Assembly (NCBI RefSeq): GCF_001613325.1
Contig: NZ_BDCD01000018.1
Span: 124,001 to 188,000 of the forward strand
From: Nocardia yamanashiensis NBRC 100130
GTDB lineage: Bacteria; Actinomycetota; Actinomycetes; Mycobacteriales; Mycobacteriaceae
DNA: 64,000 nucleotides
Direction: 5' to 3'
Position numbers and translations under genes: made by a program. Shown here piece by piece: positions 50,552-57,703 of this stretch (position 1 is its first letter; each line of letters opens with the position of its first letter). Below the pieces are notes generated by a model. It saw only the letters and a program-made list of their open reading frames with translations, did no database searches and was not told where the DNA came from.

Positions 50552-51760
50552 TCAGCCGACCGCGACGGGGTGGTGCGTGATGCCCAGGGGGCCGAGGATG
50601 CGCTGGAATTTGGCGGTGGTTTCGGCCAATTCGGCGGCCGGGTCGGATTGGGCGACGATGCCGCCGCCCGCATGGGCGAGGAGGGTGTGGCGGTCGGCGG
50701 ACAGTTCCGCGCACCGGATGCTGACCATCCATTCGCCGTCGCCGGTGGCGTCGCACCACCCGACCGCGCCCGCGTAGAACCCGCGATCGCCTTCCAGGGC
50801 CTCGATGAGTCGGGCCGCCGGGGCGGTGGGGGTGCCGCAGACGGCAGGGGTGGGGTGCAGTGCCACAGCGAGTTCCAGTGCCGTGGGACCGGTGGCGGGC
50901 ACGGTGGCCGTGATCGGAGTGCCGAGGTGCCACATCTCCGGGGTGCTGGTCAGTTCCGGGTTGCGCGGGATCTCGACGGTGTCGCAGCGGTCCCGCAGTA
51001 CCTCGCCGACCTGGTCGACCACATAGCGATGCTCGGTGAGGTCCTTCGCCGAGGCCAGCAGAGTACGGGCCGCGATGCGGTCGGCGGCGGCATCGACCAG
51101 CACGCGGCGGGCCGACCCCGCCAGCGGATGGCTGAGCACCTCCGCGCCGGAACGACGTACCAGCACTTCGGGGCTGGAACCGATCAGATGCCTGCCGCCG
51201 TACGGCTCGCCCGCCGCCGAGAGATCCACGAGGAAGCCGTTGCCGAGCGGATCGGTCTCCACCAGACGGCGCAGGATGTCGACCGGCTGGACGGGCCGGG
51301 CCGAGCGGGCCCGAACAGCCCTGGCCAGCACCACTTTCCGGACCGGATGCTCGCGATCGGCGAGTAGCCGGACCGCCGCGCCGACCCGGTGCACGTGGGT
51401 CTCCGGCGACGGCACCGCTTCGTCGAACTCGAATCGGATGGGAGCGCGCTCCGTTCCGGCGACCGCGGCCGCACGGCTGGGCGATTCGGCGGCCGTCGGC
51501 ACCGGAGACTCGGTGATCCGCACCGAGACCGGTGCCCACAGCGCGGCGGGTGCGTCGAGGGCGAACGGCAACGCGCCGACCACGTGGGCGACCTGTCCGG
51601 AGCGCAGCGCGGCAGCGGCCTCGGCGGCCGACCGGAAGACGCGGGCCACCCCGGTCGCGGTCAAAGTACGGTGCGGCCGGGCCAGAATGAAGCCGGGAGC
51701 GGCGGAATCGTTTGTCGCGGCGGCGAATTCGGAAGAGATGGTGATCATCCTCTCGGTCAC
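50552..51760 (-). CDS. entC: Isochorismate synthase (EntC/DhbC-like)
   Basis: The 402-residue product (GTG start, sharing GTGA with the entA stop) is a chorismate-using enzyme. It has HRVGAAVRLLADREHPVRKVVLARAVRA, then SSPEVLVRRSGAEVLSHPLAGSARR (residues about 215-240) and KDLTEHRYVVDQVGEVLRDRCDTV. It ends with LHPTPAVCGTPTAPAARLIEALEGDRGFYAGAVGWCDATGDGEW, the metal-binding end of the family. It isomerises chorismate to isochorismate, the first step of 2,3-DHB. It has no pyruvate-lyase partner here, so it is not a salicylate synthase of the MbtI kind. Confidence 0.93.
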   Translation of the reverse strand: MTERMITISSEFAAATNDSAAPGFILARPHRTLTATGVARVFRSAAEAAAALRSGQVAHVVGALPFALDAPAALWAPVSVRITESPVPTAAESPSRAAAVAGTERAPIRFEFDEAVPSPETHVHRVGAAVRLLADREHPVRKVVLARAVRARSARPVQPVDILRRLVETDPLGNGFLVDLSAAGEPYGGRHLIGSSPEVLVRRSGAEVLSHPLAGSARRVLVDAAADRIAARTLLASAKDLTEHRYVVDQVGEVLRDRCDTVEIPRNPELTSTPEMWHLGTPITATVPATGPTALELAVALHPTPAVCGTPTAPAARLIEALEGDRGFYAGAVGWCDATGDGEWMVSIRCAELSADRHTLLAHAGGGIVAQSDPAAELAETTAKFQRILGPLGITHHPVAVG

Positions 51761-52575
51761 ATGTCTAGCGTGGCCCCGCCGTCCACCCGCAGATCGTGCA
51801 TGGTGATGTGGCGGGCGTCGTCGGAGACGAGGAAACGGACGGCGGCGGCGATATCAGCCGGAGCGGCGATGCGCCGCAAGGGGATTCCGAGACGGTAGAC
51901 CTCGGGGTCACCCTCGAGCAGAGCCGTGCGCGCGGCTGCATCGAGCGGCCGGGCCGTCCCGGCGAGTGGCTGAGCCGGATCGGCGAACATGCCGCGCAAC
52001 ATGGGGGTGTCGGTGGAGCCGGGCGAGACCAGGTTCACCCGGACTCCGAGCGGGGCGACCTGTAGGGCGAGGGAGCGGGTGAACGCGGTGGCAGCTGCCT
52101 TCGCCGCGCCGTAGGCGGCCATGCCGACGCGGGGTGTGGCGGCGGCGTTGGAGGAGATCACCACGATCGCACCGCGTCCGGCCGCGACCATCTCGCGGGC
52201 CGCGCGCTGAGTCACGTGCACGACACCGGTCGCATTGACGGCCAAGCACTCCGTCCACGCGTCGGGGTCGATTTCCAACGGGCTGCCGGGATACAGCGCA
52301 CCGGCGGCGTGCACCACCACATCGATGGGGCCGTGGGTCGCGACGAGGTCGTCGAAGGCGGCGGTGACGGCGTGGGCGTCGGTGATGTCCACCTCGGCGG
52401 CGATCACCGATCCCGTTGTGCGGGTTTTGATTTCGACAGCCACCTCGTGGACCCGGGGATCGCGGTCCCACAGCGCCACGGCGCGTGCGCCCGGCGCGAG
52501 GGCGGCGGCGACGGCCGCGCCTATGCCGCCGGCGGCCCCGGTGACCACGATCATTCGTGCATCCGAATCGATCAT
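51757..52575 (-). CDS. entA: 2,3-dihydro-2,3-dihydroxybenzoate dehydrogenase (EntA/DhbA-like)
   Basis: This SDR enzyme has MIVVTGAAGGIGAAVAAALAPG (NAD binding), the catalytic Ser in IVVISSNAAATPRVGM and Tyr-x3-Lys in AAYGAAKAA, and LVSPGSTDTPMLRGMF, a string characteristic of EntA-type dehydrogenases. It oxidises 2,3-dihydro-DHB to 2,3-dihydroxybenzoate with NAD. I choose ATG 52575 because ATG 52581 lies inside the IdeR box; ATG 52554 is also possible. No SD is visible, so the message may be leaderless. First gene of the entA-entC-entB operon. Confidence 0.92.
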   Translation of the reverse strand: MIDSDARMIVVTGAAGGIGAAVAAALAPGARAVALWDRDPRVHEVAVEIKTRTTGSVIAAEVDITDAHAVTAAFDDLVATHGPIDVVVHAAGALYPGSPLEIDPDAWTECLAVNATGVVHVTQRAAREMVAAGRGAIVVISSNAAATPRVGMAAYGAAKAAATAFTRSLALQVAPLGVRVNLVSPGSTDTPMLRGMFADPAQPLAGTARPLDAAARTALLEGDPEVYRLGIPLRRIAAPADIAAAVRFLVSDDARHITMHDLRVDGGATLDM

Positions 52576-52580
52576 GGACA

Positions 52581-52599
52581 TAAGGTTAGCCTAACCTGA
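52581..52599. promoter_or_regulatory. IdeR/DtxR-type iron box TAAGGTTAGCCTAACCTGA
   Basis: The 19-bp site matches the consensus TTAGGTTAGSCTAACCTAA at all but two positions outside the S. It lies between divergent entA and entE, 6 bp from the entA start and 81 bp from entE. It should repress both in iron-replete cells. Confidence 0.92.
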
Positions 52600-52679
52600 T
52601 ATGAAAGTGGGGCGCTCGTTTCCGGCGCAGACTTCCGACCGATGCGGCGACAGCGTTCGCCGGAAAGAGGTGTCCCCCA

Positions 52680-54329
52680 ATGCCATCGACCGTTCTGCCT
52701 GGTCACACCCCATGGCCGCGGGCCCAAGCCGAGGACTACCGGGCCCGTGGGTACTGGTCCGGACAGACCTTCGGCGCCCTGCTGGCCGAACGGGCCGCAG
52801 CGGCCCCGGATGCGCTCGCCGTGGTGGACGACCGGCACCGCTGGACCTATGCCGAACTCGATCACCGCGCGCAGGCCCTCGCCACCGGGCTGGGACGGCT
52901 CGGAATCGGCAGGCGGGACCGGGTTCTGGTGCAGCTGCCGAATCGGGCCGAGTTCGTGGAGGTGATCTTCGCGCTGTTCCGGCTGGGCGCGCTGCCGGTG
53001 TTCTGCCTGCCCGCGCATCGGCGCGCCGAGCTGACGCCGATCGCCGCGGCCAGCGGGGCGGTGGCGATGATCACCTGCACCACGCATCAGCGATTCGACC
53101 ATGCGGCACTGGCGAATTCGGTGCGCGCGGAGTCGCCATCGCTGCGGCACGTGCTGGTGGTCACCGGTGAGCCGAGCGAGACGTTGCCGGACGGAGTGCT
53201 CGATATCGCCGACTTCCGGGACGAGCCGGGCGAATTGCCGCAGATCGATGCCGGCGAGGTGGCGTTCCTGCAATTGTCGGGCGGCAGCACCGGAATTCCC
53301 AAGCTGATCCCGCGCACCCACGACGATTACCTCTACAGCGTGCGGCGCAGCGCCGAGATCTGCGAACTCGGCCCGGACAGTGTGTATCTCACGGCGCTGC
53401 CGGTCGCGCACAATTTCCCGATGAGCTCGCCGGGCATCCTGGGCGTGCTGTGGGCGGGCGGTGCCATCGCTTTGACGCCCGATCCGACGCCGGCCACCGC
53501 GTTCCGGGCGGTCGAGCGGTTCGGGGTGACCATCACCGGCCTGGTGCCGCCGCTGGCCCGGTTGTGGGTCGAGCGCGCGGAAGCCGATGATACGCACGAC
53601 CTTTCGAGCCTGCGCGTGGTGCAGGTGGGCGGGGCGCGGTGTCCCGACGAGCTGGCGCGCCGTGTCGGTCCCGCCTTGGGGGTGACATTGCAGCAGGTGT
53701 TCGGCATGGCCGAGGGCCTGGTTTGCTACACGCGCCTGGACGATCCGATCGAGGCGGTGGTGAACACCCAGGGGCGGCCGATGTCGGAGGCGGACCGCAT
53801 CCGGGTGATCGACGATGCGGGCAACGATGTCGAGCCGGGAGCGATCGGCAATCTGATCACCCATGGCCCGTACACGATTCGCGGCTATTACGACAATCCC
53901 GAGGCCGATGCGCGCAGCTTCACCGCGGACGGCTGGTACCGCACCGGGGATATGGTCTCGGTGCGCCCCGACGGCAACCTGGTGGTGGCGGGCCGGGCCG
54001 GCGACTGGGTGAACCGGGGCGGGGAGAAGGTCTCCGCCGAGGAACTGGAAGCCCATCTGCTGGCGCATCCCGAGGTCCGCGACGCGGTAATCATCGGCAC
54101 GCCGGATCCCGTACTGGGGCAACGCATCTGCGCCTTCGTCCAGCCCGCCGACCCCGCCGCCGCACCCACCCTGACCGCCATCCGGTCCTTCGTGCGCGGG
54201 CGCGGGGTGGCGGCCTGGAAGATGCCGGACGCGGTGGTCATCGTGCCCGCTTTCCCCGAGACCGGGGTGGGCAAGACCAGTCGCCGCGAGCTGCGGGAGC
54301 TGCTCGCGGCGCGCACGCCCGGGAACTGA
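52680..54329 (+). CDS. entE: 2,3-dihydroxybenzoate-AMP ligase (EntE/DhbE-like)
   Basis: The 549-residue ANL enzyme has QLSGGSTGIPKLIPRTHDDYLYSVRRSAEIC (phosphate loop, the SGGSTG-x-P-K-LIPRTH variant of aryl-acid ligases), ALPVAHNFPMSSPGILGVL, FGMAEGLVCYTRLDDP and NRGGEKVSAEELE. In HNFP-x-S-S-P the second Ser is the residue that in DhbE contacts the 3-hydroxyl of 2,3-DHB; salicylate ligases such as MbtA carry Cys there, as I recall. So 2,3-DHB is the expected substrate. It loads it onto an aryl carrier protein, here the free-standing one. GAGGTGT precedes the ATG. Confidence 0.93.
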   Translation: MPSTVLPGHTPWPRAQAEDYRARGYWSGQTFGALLAERAAAAPDALAVVDDRHRWTYAELDHRAQALATGLGRLGIGRRDRVLVQLPNRAEFVEVIFALFRLGALPVFCLPAHRRAELTPIAAASGAVAMITCTTHQRFDHAALANSVRAESPSLRHVLVVTGEPSETLPDGVLDIADFRDEPGELPQIDAGEVAFLQLSGGSTGIPKLIPRTHDDYLYSVRRSAEICELGPDSVYLTALPVAHNFPMSSPGILGVLWAGGAIALTPDPTPATAFRAVERFGVTITGLVPPLARLWVERAEADDTHDLSSLRVVQVGGARCPDELARRVGPALGVTLQQVFGMAEGLVCYTRLDDPIEAVVNTQGRPMSEADRIRVIDDAGNDVEPGAIGNLITHGPYTIRGYYDNPEADARSFTADGWYRTGDMVSVRPDGNLVVAGRAGDWVNRGGEKVSAEELEAHLLAHPEVRDAVIIGTPDPVLGQRICAFVQPADPAAAPTLTAIRSFVRGRGVAAWKMPDAVVIVPAFPETGVGKTSRRELRELLAARTPGN

Positions 54330-54336
54330 CGGGAAG

Positions 54337-54362
54337 GGTGGCGCGGCTCCGGCCGCGCCACC
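54337..54362. terminator. Bidirectional terminator between entE and the aryl carrier gene
   Basis: A 10-bp stem GGTGGCGCGG / CCGCGCCACC with loop CTCCGG lies in the 35-bp gap between convergent genes. Confidence 0.75.
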
Positions 54363-54364
54363 GG

Positions 54365-54601
54365 TCACGACAGCGCTTCCAGCCAGGACCGCAGCACCGG
54401 ATCACCGGCGAGGGTGGGGAAGTCGATGTGCGCGTGTCCCGCCGCCCGCCATTTCTCGACGAGGGACATGATGCGGACCGAATCCAGTCCGGCGTCGAGC
54501 AGATCGGTGTCGAGGGTCAGTTCGGCCGGGTCGACGCCGAGGGCGGTCGCCACATCGTCGATCGCCCACTGCCCCACCGTGATCGCCTGTTCGTTCGTCA
54601 T
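54365..54601 (-). CDS. Free-standing aryl/peptidyl carrier protein
   Basis: The 78-residue product is a complete phosphopantetheine carrier: four-helix pattern with DLLDAGLDSVRIMSLVEKW (residues about 37-55), where the Ser of GLDSVR is the attachment site. Residues after it (HIDFPTLAGDPVLRSWLEAL) match the C-terminal helix of EntB and DhbB carrier domains, in which the LDS-x-R motif also occurs. So it is probably the missing carrier half of EntB. It would accept 2,3-DHB from EntE and pass it to the first condensation domain of the NRPS. It is the last gene of the long minus-strand operon. Confidence 0.88.
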   Translation of the reverse strand: MTNEQAITVGQWAIDDVATALGVDPAELTLDTDLLDAGLDSVRIMSLVEKWRAAGHAHIDFPTLAGDPVLRSWLEALS

Positions 54602-54609
54602 CGTGTCCC

Positions 54610-55446
54610 TCACTCGTCTCGGTCGTAGTCGGCGACGCCGCGTTTCCAGTACCCGGCGATCAGGTAGTCCTTGGGCCCGATGCCGAGGTCGGTGCGCACG
54701 AAGCGGCGCAGCGGCCGCAGCACGCCCGCCTCACCGGCGATCCAGGCGTAAACCCGTTGTCCCTCCGGCACTTCCACCGTTCGGACCGCCTTTTCCAGTG
54801 CATCACCGGTGCCCGGTTCGGCAGCGCCGCGATGTACCCAGCGCACTTCGATGCCCGGCGGGGCGGCCAGGGGGATCTCCTCGTCCGGCCCGGTCACTTC
54901 GATGAACGCCCAGCCCGCGGCCTCCCGCGGCAGCCATTCCAGCCAGCGCGCGATGGCGGGCAAGGCGGTGATATCACCCGCGAACAGGTATCGGTCATAG
55001 GTGCGCGGCACCACCACGCCCCCGGGCGGGCCCGCGATGTGCATGGGCGTGCCCGGAGTGGCGGCCAGCGCCCATTCGGAGGCCAGACCGCCGGGATGAA
55101 CCGCGAAATCGATATCCAGTTCGGCGTCTTCGGCGCTGTGCCGGCGCACCGTGTACTCCCGGGACACCGGTCGCGGGTTGCCCCATTCGAGGGACAGCCC
55201 GTCGCGGCTCGGCAGGCGCAGTACACCGCTTTCGTCCGGAAACACCAGGCGCACATGCTCATCCGGCACGTAGCTGTGGAATCCGGCGAGGTCCGGACCG
55301 CCGAAGGTGATGCGCAGCAGGCCCGCGCCCACCGGTTCGGAACGCAGCACGCGCACCTCGCACAATCCGATCGGGTAGCCGACCTTGGCGCCGTGCGGGC
55401 CGGCCAGCACCTCGGTGATGCGGGTGGCATAGGCGGCACGATCCAT
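54610..55446 (-). CDS. Siderophore-interacting protein (FAD-dependent ferric reductase)
   Basis: The 278-residue product starts at ATG 55446, overlapping the exporter stop. It has SREYTVRRHSAEDAELDIDFAVHPGGLASEWALAATPG (FAD-binding R-x-Y-T/S and the Val-His-Pro-Gly region), PPGGVVVPRTYDRYLFAGDITALPAIARWLEWLP, and a C-terminal YAWIAGEAGVLRPLRRFVRTDLGIGPKDYLIAGYWKRGVADYD. The last string is the signature of the SIP family (ViuB, YqjH). It reduces the ferric siderophore in the cytoplasm to release iron. Its gene lies 8 bp before the carrier protein gene. Confidence 0.93.
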   Translation of the reverse strand: MDRAAYATRITEVLAGPHGAKVGYPIGLCEVRVLRSEPVGAGLLRITFGGPDLAGFHSYVPDEHVRLVFPDESGVLRLPSRDGLSLEWGNPRPVSREYTVRRHSAEDAELDIDFAVHPGGLASEWALAATPGTPMHIAGPPGGVVVPRTYDRYLFAGDITALPAIARWLEWLPREAAGWAFIEVTGPDEEIPLAAPPGIEVRWVHRGAAEPGTGDALEKAVRTVEVPEGQRVYAWIAGEAGVLRPLRRFVRTDLGIGPKDYLIAGYWKRGVADYDRDE

Positions 55447-56672
55447 CAGGGCTTCTCCTTTCCCAGCAGTGGCGCGGCGGCCAGAGCCGTGCCCGCGCCC
55501 AGAATCAGTACGAACAGCCCGTAGACCACGAGAGCGGTTGCGGGCGTGCAGAATTGGCCGACGAGTGCGGCCAGCATGGAACCCACGGCGGTGCCGGTGA
55601 CGGCCTGCACCATGAGCAGGCCCGAGACGCGGCCGCGCAGTTCCTCGGGGGCTTCGCGTTGCAGCACCGCGTACCGCAGCACCATGTTCACGGCGCGGGC
55701 GGTGCCGAAACCGGCCAGGCCGAGGAAGACCAGGGCGGCGTGCGGGGCCAGACCGGCGATGATCACGCCGATCGGCATGCAGGCCAGTGAGATCAGCAGG
55801 GCGCGCCCGGGATGGGCGCTGCGGCCGATCCAGCCGCTGGTCAGCGAGCCCAGCACCGCGCCCGCGCCGGGGGCGGCATAGAGCAGTCCGAGGGTGGTGG
55901 CGCCGGCGCCGAGTTCGTCGGCCAGGGCGGGCAGCAGGACCAGGGGTCCGCTCACCAGCATGGCGATCGATCCGGTGAGCAGAGCCGCGCGAATCCTGCG
56001 GTGCTGGAACGCGAATCGAATGCCGATCGCCAGTTCCCGCAGCGGATGCCGGGTTTCGCGCGCCGGAGCCGGTTGCGGGCCGATCGCGCGGATCAGGCTC
56101 ACCGTGGCCACGGTGGCGGCAGCGGTGAGGAAGAACGCCGGGCCCACACCGGTTTTCGCGATGAGCAGGCCCGCCAGCGCCGGGGTGATCATGGTGCCGA
56201 GGTCGGAGGTCAGCGCCGTCAGAGCGCCCGCGGCGGCGACCTTCTCGCGGCCGACCAGCATCGGCACCAGCGCCATCAGCGCGGATCCACTGATCCCGCC
56301 CGCGAGCCCGTCCACCACGCCCGCCGCATAGACGACCGGCAGCAGCGGATCGGGCAGCAGGGCGTTCACGCCCAGCGCGAGGAACCCCAGACCGGCCGCG
56401 CTGCGCGACCATTGGATGACATCGCGCCGGTCGTAGCGGTCCGCGATCACCCCGCCCGCCAGGCTGCCGGCGAACAGGGCGATCGCGGTGACCGTGGTGA
56501 CGCCGGCGACGTGCAGCGAGGATCCGGTGAGCTGATAGACCTGCACCGGCAGGGCCACCATGAGCAACCCGATCCCCAGCACCGATACCAGCCGGGCGGC
56601 GAAGGCGCAGCGGAATTCCCGGCTGGCCCGCAGCGGCGAGACATCGATGAGCAGGCCGCCGACCGCCGTCAC
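55446..56672 (-). CDS. entS: EntS-like MFS exporter
   Basis: The 408-residue, twelve-helix protein begins LLIDVSPLRASREFRCAFAARLVSVLGIGLLMVALPVQVYQLTGSS, close to the EntS N-terminus, with motif A-like GGVIADRYDRRDVI after helix 2. In family members with this beginning the cargo is enterobactin or a related catecholate siderophore. It should export the finished compound across the plasma membrane. It overlaps the substrate-binding protein gene by 4 bp and the reductase gene by one. Confidence 0.9.
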   Translation of the reverse strand: MTAVGGLLIDVSPLRASREFRCAFAARLVSVLGIGLLMVALPVQVYQLTGSSLHVAGVTTVTAIALFAGSLAGGVIADRYDRRDVIQWSRSAAGLGFLALGVNALLPDPLLPVVYAAGVVDGLAGGISGSALMALVPMLVGREKVAAAGALTALTSDLGTMITPALAGLLIAKTGVGPAFFLTAAATVATVSLIRAIGPQPAPARETRHPLRELAIGIRFAFQHRRIRAALLTGSIAMLVSGPLVLLPALADELGAGATTLGLLYAAPGAGAVLGSLTSGWIGRSAHPGRALLISLACMPIGVIIAGLAPHAALVFLGLAGFGTARAVNMVLRYAVLQREAPEELRGRVSGLLMVQAVTGTAVGSMLAALVGQFCTPATALVVYGLFVLILGAGTALAAAPLLGKEKP

Positions 56673-57667
56673 CGGAAGCGCTCCGCCAGCAGGTCGAGGG
56701 TGCTCATGACATTGCGGTAGTCGGGGCGCTGGCTGGTGGCGGGCAGTTCGTACACCTTGCCGGACTGGAAGGCCGGCAGCTTGGCGAACATGGCGTCGTC
56801 CTTCAACTGGGCGATGGTGCGGCCGCCGTCGAGCTGAATGACGAACAGGGCGGGGGCGTCGGCGACGGTGGTCAGCAGTTCCGGGCTGAACGACACCCAG
56901 TCGGCGGCCGCGGCCCGCGCCGGATTACCGGCCTTGGCCTCCACCTTGTCGTCGATGGTGAAGCCGGTCGCGGTCAGCAGCGAGGCCAGCGGCGTGCCCG
57001 GCGCGATCAGGGACGGCTTGTTGTCCTTGCGCGACTGGAACACCGACACCGCGCCCGCCGGCGGCTTGATGCTGTCCTTGACCTTCGCGACCTTGGCGTC
57101 GTACGCGCTGATCAGGGCGTTCACCTTGGCAGACTGATTGACCGCCTCGGCGACCGACTTCAGCTGGTCCTGCCAGTTCACCGCGTTGGACGGCACCAGC
57201 ACGGTCGGCGCGATGGCGGTGAGCTTGTCGTAGGCGTCGATGGACTGCTGCCCCGGGAAGCCCTGCCCGCCGCCGATGATCAGATCCGGGCGCTGCGCGG
57301 CGATGAATTCCAGATTGATGTTGTCGCCGGAGGACAGCACCTCGGTGCCCTGCTCCTTGGCGTCGGCGGCCCACGCGGCCGGGAACTCGCCCGGCTTCAG
57401 CGTCACGCCGAGGACGCGGGGATCGGCGGCCTTGACCTTCGCACCCAGATCGAACAGGTAACCGGCGAGCGCGCCGTTGACGACGACGATGCGCTGCGGA
57501 TCCGCGGGCACGGTGATCGCGCCCTTGTCGGTCTGCACCTGGCGGGTGCCGGACTTGCTCGCTTCGTCGGAGCCGGAACTGCTACAACTCGCGACCGCCG
57601 CGACCAGCGCGAGAATCAGGAGGGCGACGGCGGCGCGCAGGCGGGCCGTCGATCGGTACAGCGACAT
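56669..57667 (-). CDS. fepB: Ferric-catecholate ABC transporter substrate-binding lipoprotein (FepB-like)
   Basis: The 332-residue product has a lipoprotein signal (LLILALVAAVASCSSSGSDE, lipobox VAS-C) and the periplasmic-binding fold of the FepB/FecB class: VQTDKGAITVPADPQRIVVVNGALAGYLFDLG, INLEFIAAQRPDLIIGGGQGFPGQ and ALFVIQLDGGRTIAQLKDDAMFAKLPAFQSGKVYELPA. It captures the ferric siderophore outside the membrane for an ABC importer whose permease genes are not in this window. It starts 36 bp after the NRPS stop. Confidence 0.92.
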   Translation of the reverse strand: MSLYRSTARLRAAVALLILALVAAVASCSSSGSDEASKSGTRQVQTDKGAITVPADPQRIVVVNGALAGYLFDLGAKVKAADPRVLGVTLKPGEFPAAWAADAKEQGTEVLSSGDNINLEFIAAQRPDLIIGGGQGFPGQQSIDAYDKLTAIAPTVLVPSNAVNWQDQLKSVAEAVNQSAKVNALISAYDAKVAKVKDSIKPPAGAVSVFQSRKDNKPSLIAPGTPLASLLTATGFTIDDKVEAKAGNPARAAAADWVSFSPELLTTVADAPALFVIQLDGGRTIAQLKDDAMFAKLPAFQSGKVYELPATSQRPDYRNVMSTLDLLAERFR

Positions 57668-57703
57668 GAATGTGGTGTTCTTTCTTTCTTGTTGGGAATG
57701 GAG

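Noticed and set aside
55447..56412. N-terminal extension of a 600-codon frame over the reductase gene
   Set aside because: It overlaps the EntS-like gene on the same strand in another frame. The reductase start at 55446 is coupled to the exporter stop.
49832..57667. Mycobactin/nocobactin (salicylate-type) siderophore locus
   Set aside because: EntA and EntB homologues and the Ser in the EntE HNFP-x-SSP motif indicate 2,3-dihydroxybenzoate. No salicylate synthase, lysine hydroxylase or PKS gene is present.
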